A DNA stretch of 64,000 nucleotides from Mycoplasmopsis cynos (GCF_900660545.1 NZ_LR214986.1:434001-498000); one strand, 5' to 3'. Positions 1 to 8,851 are shown, counted from the stretch's first letter. Notes: generated by a model from the letters alone, not told the origin. Numbers and translations: made by a program.

Positions 1-352
1 TGTAACTAAAACCTCTTTCAGGGGTATCTACTTGTGGTGATGAAAAACCTAAATCGGCAATGATTCCATCCACTTTATTGACACCTTTTTTCTTTAATTC
101 TGACTTTATGTTTTGAAAGTCACTTTTAATTAAAGTGTAGTTTTTGCTTATTTTTGATAATTTTTGATCTGCAACTTTTAATGCATAATCATCCTTATCA
201 AAAGCAAATAAATGTCCTGTTTTAAGCTTTTCAAGTATTTTTGCTGAATGCCCACCCATACCTAATGTAAGATCAACGTAAATCCCGTTTTCTTTTATAT
301 TTAAGGCATCAATAGTTTCATTAAGTAAGACTGAATAATGAAGTTTTTCCAT
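1..352 (-). CDS. rsmH: 16S rRNA (cytosine-N4) methyltransferase RsmH, 5' part
   Basis: RsmH (MraW) methylates N4 of C1402 in 16S rRNA. The gene runs off the left edge, so only the first ~117 residues are present. They start MEKLHYSVLLNETID and carry the SAM-binding DLTLGMGGHSAEIL motif at about residues 33-46, then the family-typical ADLGFSSPQVD and PERGFSY segments. The ATG overlaps the last base of the mraZ TAA, so the two genes are probably translationally coupled as in the usual mraZ-rsmH-ftsZ cluster; the rest of that cluster would lie to the left. Identification rests on motifs and synteny, and both agree. Confidence 0.95.
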   Translation of the reverse strand, partial: MEKLHYSVLLNETIDALNIKENGIYVDLTLGMGGHSAKILEKLKTGHLFAFDKDDYALKVADQKLSKISKNYTLIKSDFQNIKSELKKKGVNKVDGIIADLGFSSPQVDTPERGFSY

Positions 353-789
353 TATTTATTTGATATTTCTTGAGCTATAGCAGCTAAATCATCAGCGCTA
401 TATTCTTTCTCAAAATTATCGAACCTTTCTTTTGATCACATCTCAACAAGTGAACCTGCACCAACAAAAATTATTTCTTTATGGATAGCTAGTTTTTCAA
501 CAATATATTTAGGTAATGTCATTCTATTCATAGAGTCAAGTGTTATTTCAAAACTATTACCTAGAATGCTTCTTGTGATAATTCTTGCTCTCTTATCGAA
601 CAAGCTTTGATCTTCAAGCATATTTATGTATCTCATAAATTCTTCTTTAGTACGCAAATCAGCATTACCATCAAATCCAATTGATAGCATAAATTTATTT
701 CCTAAATAATCTCTTATTGCAGCTGGCAAAATAACTCTATTTTTATCATCAGCATTTCGAGAATGTTGTCCGTAAATTATATTTACCAT
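352..789 (-). CDS. mraZ: transcriptional regulator MraZ
   Basis: MraZ is a ring-forming DNA-binding protein that regulates the division/cell-wall cluster. The 145-aa product has the two tandem AbrB-like halves of the family, with DKNRVILPAAIR near residue 15 and DSMNRMTLPKYIVEKL near residue 85. One UGA-encoded Trp follows GSLVEM, and the frame continues 27 more residues to a TAA that overlaps the rsmH start. The start at 789 follows a G-rich stretch (GGGGGAAA) that could serve as ribosome binding site and also overlaps a candidate operator. It is the first gene of the cluster in this direction. Confidence 0.95.
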
Positions 790-794
790 TTTCC

Positions 795-822
795 CCCACT
801 ATCCTACTAAATTTTACCACTG
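795..822 (-). promoter_or_regulatory. candidate MraZ operator with overlapping -10
   Basis: Immediately upstream of mraZ on its strand are three AGTGG-like boxes (CAGTGG at 822-817, AGTAGG at 808-803, AGTGGGGG at 800-793) and an extended TGNTAAAAT that could be the -10. MraZ is known to bind short G-rich direct repeats upstream of its own gene, so autoregulation is likely. The box spacing here is irregular (13 and 8 nt), which lowers confidence. The rest of 790-1106 is AT-rich with no gene seen. Confidence 0.35.
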
Positions 823-1106
823 ATTATCTAGAAAAAGAAAAAAAATTATTTTTTTATGATTTATTTATTTTTTATGTGTTTAATTTGCAAAATTTTCACA
901 ATAATCAAACAATATATAATAAATTTTGACTAAGATTGTTGTATAAGTTATTTTTTATAAATTTGTCAAAATAAACAATGCTATAATTATGATGTTTAAT
1001 TAAATATCACTATTTTGTAATATTTTTTGAAATTATTTTTTTAAAACTTTTGGTCAAAAAATGCAAAAAACATAGTGGTTAGTAGTGTTTTAAGAATAAA
1101 TAATGA

Positions 1107-1112
1107 TATAAT
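1107..1112 (+). promoter_or_regulatory. acpS -10 element (leaderless type)
   Basis: A perfect TATAAT lies 7 nt before the acpS ATG with no Shine-Dalgarno sequence between them, so transcription would begin at or next to the start codon. No clear -35 is seen. Confidence 0.6.
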
Positions 1113-1119
1113 TAGCATT

Positions 1120-1458
1120 ATGTTATTAAGCGGAACAGATCTTACAACGGTATCAAGATTTAAGAATAAGTCACAAAAATTTGCAGAGAAAATATTATCT
1201 GAACAAGAATATGTTCAATTTCAAAAAATGGAAGATGAAAGACAAAAAAGCTTGTTTCTAGCTCGGGTTTGAGCTATTAAAGAATCGATTTATAAAGCCG
1301 ATAATTGTTTTTATGATTTTAGAAAAATTAATCTTGTTAAAATTAATGGAAGATGAACATTTAGAGATTTTAGCATTTCGATTAGTCATGAACGTAATTT
1401 ATTAATTGCATTCGTTGTAAAATATGTAGATGATAAGGAGAAGAAATGTCAAATATAA
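1120..1458 (+). CDS. acpS: holo-[acyl-carrier-protein] synthase
   Basis: AcpS transfers 4'-phosphopantetheine from CoA to acyl carrier protein. The 112-aa product shows the family pattern: GTDLTTVSRF at residues 4-13 (metal-binding Asp), LSEQEYVQF, the central ARVWAIKESIYKA motif (W encoded by UGA) with catalytic Lys-Glu, and the SISISHERN segment near residue 86. The ATG at 1120 was preferred over upstream GTG/ATG-like starts because the conserved N-terminus begins there and a TATAAT lies just upstream. The 3' end overlaps plsC by 13 nt. CoA supply is represented elsewhere in the window by a CoaX-like gene. Confidence 0.85.
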
Positions 1459-2219
1459 TTAAACTAAAAATGGCTTTTTCTGGGCTTTTATGATTATTAA
1501 GACTTAACTCAGTTAGAAGAATGGCAAAAAAATATATTAGGACACCAGAATTAGTTCCAGATTTTGAAAGATATAGAAAAATTTTAAGGTTATCTAAAAA
1601 AGTTTTGAAACTATATAACATTGATATAACAATAAATGGAATTGATAATTTACCGAAAAATGGTTCAGTGCTTTTGACTCCTAATCATAAATCATATACT
1701 GATGTCTTAGCAATTATTGTTGCATTAGAAAAGAAAGAACATCAAGAAAACATTGAGCAAAAAATTCCGACTTTTGTGGCTAAAAAGGATCTAGAAAAAG
1801 GGTTTTTAAAAAATGCCCTAAAATTATTAGATTCGTATAGCATTGATCCTAATGATTTTAGAAATAGTTTTAAGGTTTTAAATGATTTTGCGGAATTTGT
1901 TAAGAAGAATAAAACATATGGTGTTGTATTTCCCGAGGCTCATAGAATAAAAACGAAAGAATTGGGTGAATTTACTTCAGGTGCTTTTAAAATAGCTACC
2001 CAAACATATTTGCCAATTGTGCCTGTAGCGATTCATGGATCTTTAGGTTCTTTTAAAACAAATAAAAAATCACGTAGTAAGGTTACAATTTCATTTTTAC
2101 CAATGCTAAAAGCGAACGATATAATAACCCAAGAACCATCAGCTATTGCTAAAAGAGTCAAAACTCTAATCGAAAATGAATTAAGTAGATTAGATGTTGA
2201 AAATATAAATAAAGGATAA
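1446..2219 (+). CDS. plsC: 1-acyl-glycerol-3-phosphate acyltransferase
   Basis: PlsC acylates lysophosphatidic acid to phosphatidic acid at the membrane. The 257-aa product carries the catalytic HX4D motif (NHKSYTD, about residue 78) and the FPEAHRIKT substrate motif near residue 162, followed by PIVPVAIHGS. The start at 1446 has an AAGGAG five nucleotides upstream and adds a hydrophobic N-terminus containing a UGA Trp; the later ATG at 1521 would remove it. The gene overlaps acpS and is followed 2 nt later by scpA, so it probably belongs to one transcript with acpS, scpA and scpB. Confidence 0.9.
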
Positions 2220-2221
2220 AA

Positions 2222-2989
2222 ATGATTTCTAAAAAACAAAAAATTGATTATTCATCTGATTATGTGTTTAGATTAAATGAATTTGATGGTCCATTAGATT
2301 TATTACTTTCTTTAATTAAAGATAAAAAAATTGATATTATGGATGTCAATTTAATTGAACTCGCAAATCAATATATTGAAATAATAAATAAAATAAAAGA
2401 AAATGAAATTGATATTGCCGGAGATTATTTATTAATGGCTTCTACCTTAATTAATTTAAAAGCAAAAATGATTTTACAAGGTCCTGATGAAATTAATCCA
2501 GAAGTTGAAGAAGAAAAGAAAGTTTTCTTACAAGATCTAGTTGAATATCAACAGTTCAAAAATATTCAAGAAGCATTAAAGACATTTCAAGACAATCGAA
2601 ATAATATTTATATTAAAAAACCAAGTGATATTATGGAATTTATTGAGGATAATGATAATGCGCGTTTAGATGGCCATTCAAATCCAATGACATTAATAAC
2701 AACCTTAAGAAGGATGTTCGAAAGAGTTTACGCAAAAGAATTAAGAAAAACTAAGTTAGAAAAATTTAATATTTCTCCATCCGAAATGTTTCCTTTTATT
2801 AAAAATCTTTTAAAACAAAAAGAACGTGTTGAATTTGAAGAAATTTTCACTCAACCGTCAATTCAACATTTTGTAATTACTTTAATTGCCTTGCTTGATT
2901 TAGCAAGACAACAATTCTTAATCATTAACCAAAATGCTCAATTTGATACAATTTATATTACAAGAGGGGAATTTTATAATGAAAAATAA
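2222..2989 (+). CDS. scpA: segregation and condensation protein A
   Basis: ScpA is the kleisin subunit of the SMC-ScpAB condensin that compacts and segregates the chromosome. The 255-aa protein has the kleisin N-terminal motif FDGPLDLLLSLIKDKKIDI at residues 20-38, a helical NLKAKMIL segment, and a C-terminal winged-helix region (VEFEEIF...HFVITLIALLDLARQ) that binds the SMC head. Its end overlaps the scpB start by 11 nt. Length is normal for the family. Confidence 0.95.
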   Translation: MISKKQKIDYSSDYVFRLNEFDGPLDLLLSLIKDKKIDIMDVNLIELANQYIEIINKIKENEIDIAGDYLLMASTLINLKAKMILQGPDEINPEVEEEKKVFLQDLVEYQQFKNIQEALKTFQDNRNNIYIKKPSDIMEFIEDNDNARLDGHSNPMTLITTLRRMFERVYAKELRKTKLEKFNISPSEMFPFIKNLLKQKERVEFEEIFTQPSIQHFVITLIALLDLARQQFLIINQNAQFDTIYITRGEFYNEK

Positions 2990-3554
2990 AATTTTGGAAG
3001 CTTTATTATATATTCAAGGTGATGAAGGATTGACCTTGGAACAAGTTAAGGAAGTATTTAATTTAAATAATCTTGCTGAAGCAAAAAAAGTTATGCAAGA
3101 TTTTCATAAAACATTTAATGATGAAGATCGTGGTTTGAAAGTTGTTGTTTATAATGAAATTTATAAATTAGCTACTCGTGAAACTGTTAAAGAATATGTT
3201 TCAAAACTAGTGAATATTGTTAAGCCAAATAGACTTTCAAATGCAGCTATTGAAGTAGCTGGAATAATAGCATATAAACAGCCAATAACAAGGTCTCAAA
3301 TTACAAAAATAAGAGGCGGTGCTCAATCAGATCAAGTAATTAATACTTTATTAGTTAAAGGAGTAATTGAAGAAGTAGGAATTTCCCCTACACCAGGACG
3401 TCCGGTTTTATATGGAGTAACAAACAAGTTTTATGACCATTTTAGAATTTCTTCTCTAAGAGATCTCCCGAAAATGGATGATTTTAATTATATTGATGGA
3501 GTTGAAAATGAGCATAATGATTTTGATTTATTTTCAAGCCAGCGTGAAGATTAG
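2979..3554 (+). CDS. scpB: segregation and condensation protein B
   Basis: ScpB dimers bind the ScpA kleisin in the SMC complex. The 191-aa protein starts MKNKILEALLYIQGDEGLT and carries the second winged-helix motif AIEVAGIIAYKQPITRSQI and the signature GRPVLYGVT near residue 140. The start at 2979 is chosen because it lies 8 nt after GAGGGGA and matches the usual N-terminus; an upstream in-frame ATG at 2934 lies inside scpA. A hairpin terminator follows directly after the stop. Confidence 0.95.
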   Translation: MKNKILEALLYIQGDEGLTLEQVKEVFNLNNLAEAKKVMQDFHKTFNDEDRGLKVVVYNEIYKLATRETVKEYVSKLVNIVKPNRLSNAAIEVAGIIAYKQPITRSQITKIRGGAQSDQVINTLLVKGVIEEVGISPTPGRPVLYGVTNKFYDHFRISSLRDLPKMDDFNYIDGVENEHNDFDLFSSQRED

Positions 3555-3578
3555 TGAGCATTTATGCTCATTTTTTTT
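3555..3578 (+). terminator. terminator after scpB
   Basis: TGAGCA / TGCTCA stem with a 4-nt loop followed by eight T residues, starting right after the scpB stop codon. Confidence 0.75.
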
Positions 3579-3628
3579 CCTTTTTTTGTTTTTTATTTTT
3601 AAATAAATATCAATGTTATGGAGGGAAA

Positions 3629-4366
3629 ATGAATAGAATACTCTTTTATTATTCGAATATTAATAAAGGAAACAGCAATAAAATTTTTGAGTCACTAAAA
3701 AATATTGATGTTATTAATAAAGATGAAGTAAATAATTTAATTCAAAAATACAATAAGAAAAATATTAAATATGTAACGATTTTGGATTATGAATATCCTT
3801 CTAGTTTATTATTTAGTTATAAACCACCATTTGTTTTATTTTACAAAGGTAATATAAAAATTTTAAAAGAATTATCAAAAGTTTATTTAATTAATGAAAA
3901 ACATAATGATTTTATACAAAAGAATATAAACGAAAATATTCAGCAACTTTCAAAACACACTACATTGGTTACAAATGGTTATAAGTATACTGAAGCAGAA
4001 TTTATTGATTTATATCGAAAATATAAAGGGAAGATTATACATATCGCAAAAGGTGGGATAGATAACTTTAATTTTGAAAATTTTGATGATGAAAATGAAA
4101 TTGTTATTAGTCAATACCCAATTGAAACTCATCCAAAAAGAGATTTTTTTAAATCAGATAACTATTTAGCTTCATTAATCGCAGATAAATTAATATTTTT
4201 TTCATCAGAACAAAATTCAAAGACACATAACTTAGTGAATTATTTTCTAAATGTTGGAAAAGAAGTTGCGTGTTTTCCAGGTACAGAATTAAATGATGGC
4301 AATAATTCGTTAATTAAATCAGGCGCTAGAATGATAACGTATATTGCAGATACAATCAGAATATAA
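3629..4366 (+). CDS. dprA: DprA/Smf-like DNA-processing protein, short form
   Basis: DprA/Smf proteins bind single-stranded DNA and load RecA. The 245-aa product is shorter than typical DprA but keeps its landmarks: PPFVLFYKGNI near residue 66, IHIAKGGID near residue 143, YPIETHPKRDFF, and the C-terminal FPGTELNDGNNSLIKSGARMIT matching the family G-N-L-I-x-x-GA block. The Rossmann glycine-rich loop is strongly diverged. The start at 3629 follows GGAGG; an in-frame upstream ATG at 3554 would fall inside the scpB terminator and was rejected. No other competence genes are present. Confidence 0.8.
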   Translation: MNRILFYYSNINKGNSNKIFESLKNIDVINKDEVNNLIQKYNKKNIKYVTILDYEYPSSLLFSYKPPFVLFYKGNIKILKELSKVYLINEKHNDFIQKNINENIQQLSKHTTLVTNGYKYTEAEFIDLYRKYKGKIIHIAKGGIDNFNFENFDDENEIVISQYPIETHPKRDFFKSDNYLASLIADKLIFFSSEQNSKTHNLVNYFLNVGKEVACFPGTELNDGNNSLIKSGARMITYIADTIRI

Positions 4367-4367
4367 A

Positions 4368-4398
4368 AAACAAGCACTAATTACAAGTGTTTGTTTTT
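4368..4398. terminator. bidirectional terminator between dprA and rpmA
   Basis: An 11-12 bp stem (AAACAAGCACT / AAGTGTTTGTTT, with one G-T pair) flanked by A and T runs on both sides serves the converging dprA and rplU-rpmA units. Confidence 0.8.
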
Positions 4399-4402
4399 AA
4401 AA

Positions 4403-4663
4403 TTAATTACTTCTTTCGGTATATACAGAAACATACTTTCTATTTTTTTTACTTTCGTATTTAATATATCCATCAATCAATGAATATAATGTATCATCAC
4501 CACCACGTCCAACATTTTGCCCAGGGTGAATTTTTGTTCCTCTTTGACGATAAATTATTGAACCTGCTGTTGCAAATTGCCCATCACCTAATTTGGCACC
4601 TAAACGTTTTGAATGAGAATCACGACCATTTCTGGTAGAACCACCAGCTTTTGTTTTTGCCAT
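4403..4663 (-). CDS. rpmA: 50S ribosomal protein L27 (no N-terminal extension)
   Basis: L27 reaches the peptidyl-transferase centre with its N-terminus. The 86-aa product starts [20 protein letters not shown] and continues [15 protein letters not shown], typical of L27. In Firmicutes the gene usually encodes a short extension cleaved by the protease Prp, whose gene lies between rplU and rpmA. Here an in-frame TAG sits two codons upstream of the ATG, so no extension can be encoded, and only 7 nt separate the gene from rplU, leaving no room for prp. Confidence 0.97.
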   Translation of the reverse strand: MAKTKAGGSTRNGRDSHSKRLGAKLGDGQFATAGSIIYRQRGTKIHPGQNVGRGGDDTLYSLIDGYIKYESKKNRKYVSVYTERSN

Positions 4664-4670
4664 TTTCTAG

Positions 4671-4982
4671 TTATCCTTTAATTGATGTAATTTTTACACG
4701 TGTATAAGGTTGACGGTGTCCTAATTTTCTTTTGTGAGTTGATTTTGCATTGTGACGATAAACGATAATTTTCTTCGCTTTACCTTGTTTTTCGATGATA
4801 CCTGATACGACAGCATTTTTAACAAAAGGAGAACCAATTTTTGAACTTTTATCACTAACTACAATAAGAACATTTTCAAATTTTACTTCTGTTCCTTCTT
4901 CGCCTGCTATTTTTTCAATATAAATTGATTGCCCTTCTTTAACTAAAAGTTGTTTCCCACCTGTTTCGATTATTGCTAACAT
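4671..4982 (-). CDS. rplU: 50S ribosomal protein L21
   Basis: L21 is a large-subunit protein contacting 23S rRNA. The 103-aa product has the family N-terminus AIIETGGKQLLVKEG and the C-terminal KSTHKRKLGHRQPYTRVKI signature. TGGAGG precedes the ATG and takes part in a possible leader structure. It is the first gene of a two-gene rplU-rpmA unit that ends at the shared terminator with dprA. Confidence 0.97.
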   Translation of the reverse strand: MLAIIETGGKQLLVKEGQSIYIEKIAGEEGTEVKFENVLIVVSDKSSKIGSPFVKNAVVSGIIEKQGKAKKIIVYRHNAKSTHKRKLGHRQPYTRVKITSIKG

Positions 4983-5075
4983 GCAATACCTCCATTAGTG
5001 GCTCGTCCGTGAGGTGAGAAAATTCTACTTAAACCTTTTTGGAACGGTTACATTTAGAGTAACTTTATTATTATA
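4983..5075 (-). promoter_or_regulatory. rplU promoter and structured leader (L21-leader-like)
   Basis: TATAAT on the minus strand (5075-5070) places transcription near 5063, leaving an ~80-nt leader. It contains a GTTAC/GTAAC hairpin and a CCTC (in TCACCTCACGG) that can pair with the GAGG of the rplU ribosome binding site. Leaders upstream of rplU are a known autoregulatory class (L21 leader). This assignment rests on position and pairing only. The following ~340 nt (5076-5412) are AT-rich and hold nothing I can identify. Confidence 0.45.
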
Positions 5076-5412
5076 CAATAAAAAGATTAGTTTCAAAATT
5101 TTGATGTTTTTCAAATATAATGATTAATTATCATCATATATAGTGTTAAAAAATATAAATTTATCTTAAAAGTTAAAAATATTTTCATTATAAAATTTTT
5201 TATTTAATATTTTCTATATTTAATAAAGAGTTTATTCACTTTTAAATATGATTAAAAATTTATTTTAATCTAAAACAATAAAAAATGCTAAATACAAAAT
5301 ATTGTAAAAATTTTTTAAAGAATTTTCACAAATTTAGATGAAATATGTTGATGATATTGTTTTTTAATATTAATAACATTGTATTTGAACTTCATTTTAC
5401 TATGTAAAATGT

Positions 5413-5418
5413 TATAAT
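5413..5418 (+). promoter_or_regulatory. rsmG -10 element (leaderless type)
   Basis: TATAAT ends 7 nt before the rsmG ATG and there is no purine-rich ribosome binding site, so the transcript should start at or next to the ATG. Confidence 0.6.
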
Positions 5419-5425
5419 TTTGTGT

Positions 5426-6145
5426 ATGGAAAAATACTCAAAAAAGTATGAATTACAAAGATTATGTAATGAAAATAATTGGGATTTTAGTTTATTTCAA
5501 AAGTATTTTGATTTAATTGAAGAGAAAAATAAGGTAATGAATTTAACTGGTTTTTCCGGTGAAAGATTATGAGAAGAAGGTATTTTTGAATCATTAATTT
5601 TTATGCTTAAAATAACTGAAAATCAAGAGAATAAAATAATTTTAGATATCGGGGCAGGCGCAGGTTTTCCTTCAATCCCATATGCTTTGACTAGACCTAG
5701 AAATAAACTTGTTATTTATGAACCGATTCAAAAGAGAGTTAATTTTCTCAACCTTGTTGTTCATGAACTTAATTTAAACGATTATGTTGAAGTTATTCGC
5801 ACAAGAGCGGAAGAAGTAAAAGAAAAAAATTTATTTGATATAGTTACAGCTAGAGCAGTCGCAAGTATTAAAGAACTTTTGATGTCTTCGTTTCATTTAG
5901 TTAAGTTAAATGGATCTATGTTATTACTTAAAAGTACTAAATTTCAAGAAGAATTAAACCAGGCAAGAGAAATTTTGAAATTATTAAAAACGAAAATTGA
6001 AATAATTGATATGCAAAATGATTTTAAACATAGAAATAATAAAATAATAAAAATTAAAAAGCTGAGATCAACACCATTACAATTTCCTTTTTCTTGAAAA
6101 GAAATAAAGTTAATAAATAGAAAGGAACAAAATGTCAAGAATTAA
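5426..6145 (+). CDS. rsmG: 16S rRNA (guanine-N7) methyltransferase RsmG
   Basis: RsmG (GidB) makes m7G527 in 16S rRNA. The 239-aa protein has the N-terminal [18 protein letters not shown] region (W from UGA), the SAM-binding motif [20 protein letters not shown] near residue 71, and [15 protein letters not shown] around residue 137, matching the conserved TARA.A motif. The start at 5426 restores the conserved N-terminus that a later ATG (5603) would lose. The last codons overlap the next gene by 14 nt. A UGA Trp near the end extends the frame to 6145. Confidence 0.93.
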
Positions 6146-6962
6146 ATTAGCAACCTTAGAACAAAAAGATGCGATTTTAAAAACTATTTATGAAGCAGAT
6201 CCGATACAATATTTATTTTTCATTTCAGACATTGAGCAATTTGGTTTAAATTCAGAAGCAACTAAAACATTTGTTTATGAAACCGAAAATAGATTTGATG
6301 GAATATTAATGATTTTTTACAATAATTTATTAATTTACAAGAGAGATGATTTTATTTTCCCAGAGAATGATATCATCAACGTAATTGAAAAATATGATAT
6401 CGGAAATATAATATTCTCACCTAATTTTTTAGATACATTTTTAAATATGGCAGAAAGTTATAAACTTAAATATAAGTTAAATAATGAAAAAATTCTTTCT
6501 CTAAAAAAAGATGATTTTTTAAAAGAAAATAATCTAAATAATTTAAGTTCTAAACCAATTGAAAAAAAAGATTTAGAAAAAATAGTTAATTCTAGAAGAA
6601 AAATAACTGAATTTGCTGATGTTAGCGCACAGGGTGTTCAATTAAAATATTTAAATGATTCTTTTGAAAAAGGATATTATCAAGGTTATATTTTATATGA
6701 TGAAACAAATAAAATTGTCGTTTCCCACGCTGGGACAGCAGCAAAAATAAAAAATGTTGCTATGATCGGTGGTGTTTTTACATTAAACGAACATCGCGGT
6801 AAAGGTTATGCGAATGATTGTGTTTTAAGCTTATGTTTAAAATTATTAAATCAAAATATTACACCAGTTTTATTTTTCGATAATCCAATTGCAGGGAAAA
6901 TGTATTATAAAATTGGTTTTAAAGATTATTCTGAACTTTTTGTAACTAAAATTATAAAATAA
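6132..6962 (+). CDS. GNAT family N-acetyltransferase
   Basis: The 276-aa protein has an N-terminal half without a recognisable motif and a C-terminal GNAT fold. The fold carries AMIGGVFTLNEHRGKGYANDCVLSLC around residues 211-236, where the acetyl-CoA-binding R-G-K-G-Y/A motif is intact, followed by PVLFFDNPIAGKMYYKIGFKDY, the usual last strands. The N-terminal half may be a degenerate second GNAT domain, as in two-domain members of the family. The substrate cannot be predicted. It overlaps rsmG by 14 nt, has AAAGGA upstream, and is probably co-transcribed with rsmG. Confidence 0.75.
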   Translation: MSRIKLATLEQKDAILKTIYEADPIQYLFFISDIEQFGLNSEATKTFVYETENRFDGILMIFYNNLLIYKRDDFIFPENDIINVIEKYDIGNIIFSPNFLDTFLNMAESYKLKYKLNNEKILSLKKDDFLKENNLNNLSSKPIEKKDLEKIVNSRRKITEFADVSAQGVQLKYLNDSFEKGYYQGYILYDETNKIVVSHAGTAAKIKNVAMIGGVFTLNEHRGKGYANDCVLSLCLKLLNQNITPVLFFDNPIAGKMYYKIGFKDYSELFVTKIIK

Positions 6963-7037
6963 TCAAATTTTTAATGTAAAAAAATATAAAAATATAACTA
7001 AGTTAACTTTTATCCCTATTTTATAGTGCTTTTTTAT

Positions 7038-7065
7038 TTGACAATATGAAAAAATAAATTATAAT
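7038..7065 (+). promoter_or_regulatory. consensus promoter for the HU gene
   Basis: TTGACA (7038-7043), a 16-bp spacer and TATAAT (7060-7065) form the best consensus sigma-70 promoter in the window, about 30 nt before the HU start, which has AGGAG six nucleotides upstream. This suggests strong expression. Confidence 0.85.
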
Positions 7066-7097
7066 TATCATAATAAAATAATTCATAGGAGAAAATT

Positions 7098-7388
7098 ATG
7101 ACAAAAAAAGATTTTGTAGCTCAAGTAGCTGAAATGACTGAGGATACACTTAATCTATCACCAAAACAAGTTAATGAAGTACTTGAAACAATGCTTTTTG
7201 TAGTAAAAGAACAACTTTTAATTGAGGATTCTGTTAGATTATCACACTTCGGTATTTTCTCAACTGTTGTTAAACCTCAACGTACAATTATTAATAGATT
7301 TACAAAACAAGAACAAGTAGTTCCTCAAAAACGTATTATTAAGTATAAACCTTCAAAATATTTACGTGATTTAATTAACTTTAAATAA
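7098..7388 (+). CDS. hup: HU family DNA-binding protein
   Basis: HU is a small dimeric nucleoid protein that bends DNA. The 96-aa product shows the family fold: helical N-terminus TKKDFVAQVAEMT, a second helix with LSPKQVNEVLETML, the VRLSHFGIFSTV turn (corresponding to the HU F-G-F motif), and a C-terminal FKPSK-like IIKYKPSKYLRDLINF. The DNA-binding arm lies around residues 60-78. The arm is short on Arg/Lys-Asn-Pro consensus, as is common in mycoplasmas. It is monocistronic, behind a near-consensus promoter, and converges with recU. Confidence 0.88.
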   Translation: MTKKDFVAQVAEMTEDTLNLSPKQVNEVLETMLFVVKEQLLIEDSVRLSHFGIFSTVVKPQRTIINRFTKQEQVVPQKRIIKYKPSKYLRDLINFK

Positions 7389-7389
7389 T

Positions 7390-7872
7390 TTATAAAATAT
7401 TTAGAAAACCAGGAAACTCTAACTCTAAAACTTGTGAGTTTCTTTTTATTTCTTCAAAGTGAATTGTATTGCGCTTTTCTGAAAGTCAAATTAATATTTG
7501 TTTTATGCTAATTTTAAAAAAGACATCATAATCTGCAAAAAATAATATTATAAATGCAATAGATCCATACTTTTCCATTAACGCCAAATATTCAATTTGG
7601 TGTTTTTTGATATTCTTTAAATCAAATTTGTTTGTATTGCAACTTTTAGCTTCAAAACAAACAAATGAACCACAAAACATTCCGATATAATCAACAGTTG
7701 ACTTTTTGCTTAAATATCCATTTTGAATTTCTAATTTATTATTGTTTTTACTAATTTTATTAAAGATAAATGGCAATCCCTTTTTTTCTATAAATGCATA
7801 GTTATTATTTCAGTAATTTTCTATTGTTTGGTTTAAAATTTTTTCTAGAAACATTCCGCGATTTTTATTCAT
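7390..7872 (-). CDS. recU: Holliday junction resolvase RecU
   Basis: RecU resolves four-way DNA junctions. With UGA as Trp, a 160-aa frame opens at 7872 (MNKNRGMFLEKILNQTIENYW). It carries the RecU hallmarks: N-R-G-x-x-E/L near the start, KKGLPFIFNKI, DYIGMFCGSFVCFEAKSC with the PD-(D/E)XK-type D...E-x-K, and the LKNIKKHQIEYLALMEKYGSIAFIILFF block that corresponds to the family HQ..H..G motif. The stop at 7390 lies 2 nt after the HU stop, so the two genes converge with no spacer and the HU terminator falls inside recU coding sequence. Confidence 0.85.
7413..7448 (+). terminator. possible HU terminator inside recU 3' end
   Basis: GAAACTC / GAGTTTC stem with a 16-nt loop followed by five T residues. 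It lies within the last codons of the converging recU gene, which could explain the lack of intergenic space. The long loop makes it a weak candidate. Confidence 0.4.
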
Positions 7873-7948
7873 ATTTTTATGATAAAAAAATCATTTAATA
7901 TGTAATAAAAAAGTACTTTTTTGTTAAAATTTAATAATTGGAGGTCAA

Positions 7949-8683
7949 ATGAATAAAAAAATTATTATCGGTAACTGAAAAATGAACAAAACTTTTACCG
8001 AAACAGTAGAATTTTTAGATAAATTTAGCAAAATATACCGTGAAAAATCTGATTTAATAGCATCTAATTTAAATTTTGGTATTGCAATGCCATATACTAA
8101 TTTAGCAGCATTTAAACAAAACAAAGTATCTGATTTAAAGCTTTCAGCTCAAGACGTATCAATGCATAATAAAGGAGCATATACAGGCGAAGTTTCAATT
8201 TCAATGTTAAAGGATTTAGATGTTGAATATGTTGTTCTAGGGCATTCTGAAAGAAGAACATATCATAAAGAAACTAATGAATTAGTGAATAATAAAGCAA
8301 AAATAGCATTAGAAAATGGAATTACACCAATTATATGTGTTGGCGAAACATTGCAAGAATATGAAAAAGGTTTAACAAAAGAAGTCGTTAAAGAACAAAT
8401 TGAAGGTTCATTAAAAGATTTGGATCTAACAAAGATAATTTTAGCTTATGAGCCAATTTGAGCAATTGGAACAGGCAAGGTAGCTACACCTGAAATAGCT
8501 CAAGATATATGTGAATACATTCATTCGATAACTTCAGATGATTTAATAGTTCAATACGGTGGTAGTGTATCACCTAAGAATATTGCAGAGTTATATCAAC
8601 AAAAAGATATTGATGGATTTTTAGTTGGTGGAGCTTCATTAGAACCAGATAGTTTTATGCAACTTTTAACACTTGGAAAGTAA
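7949..8683 (+). CDS. tpiA: triosephosphate isomerase
   Basis: TpiA interconverts dihydroxyacetone phosphate and glyceraldehyde 3-phosphate. The 244-aa barrel protein has the catalytic Lys in IGNWKMNK (residues 8-15, W by UGA), the catalytic His in VVLGHSERR, the catalytic Glu in LAYEPIWAIGTGK (W by UGA) and the phosphate-binding YGGSV and VGGAS loops near the C-terminus. GGAGG lies 6 nt before the ATG. It is monocistronic, with a terminator downstream. With pgi at 25 kb it indicates an active glycolytic route. Confidence 0.97.
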
Positions 8684-8772
8684 GAATATTCGCACTTAGA
8701 GATGCGTTTATTAATAACTTGAATACGAATATATAAAATATATAACATTAATCAAGAATAATATTTTAAAAT

Positions 8773-8796
8773 CCTAACTTTTAAGTTAGGTTTTTC
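8773..8796 (+). terminator. terminator downstream of tpiA
   Basis: CCTAACT / AGTTAGG stem with a 4-nt loop followed by TTTTTC, 90 nt after the tpiA stop. The ~90 nt between hold no gene. Confidence 0.7.
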
Positions 8797-8839
8797 ATTT
8801 ATCATTTTCCGAGTCATAAATATAAGATATTTAAAATGC

Positions 8840-8845
8840 TATAAT
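8840..8845 (+). promoter_or_regulatory. -10 element of broken ORF (leaderless type)
   Basis: TATAAT ends 6 nt before the ATG at 8852, with no ribosome binding site between. Confidence 0.5.
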
Positions 8846-8851
8846 ATTAAT

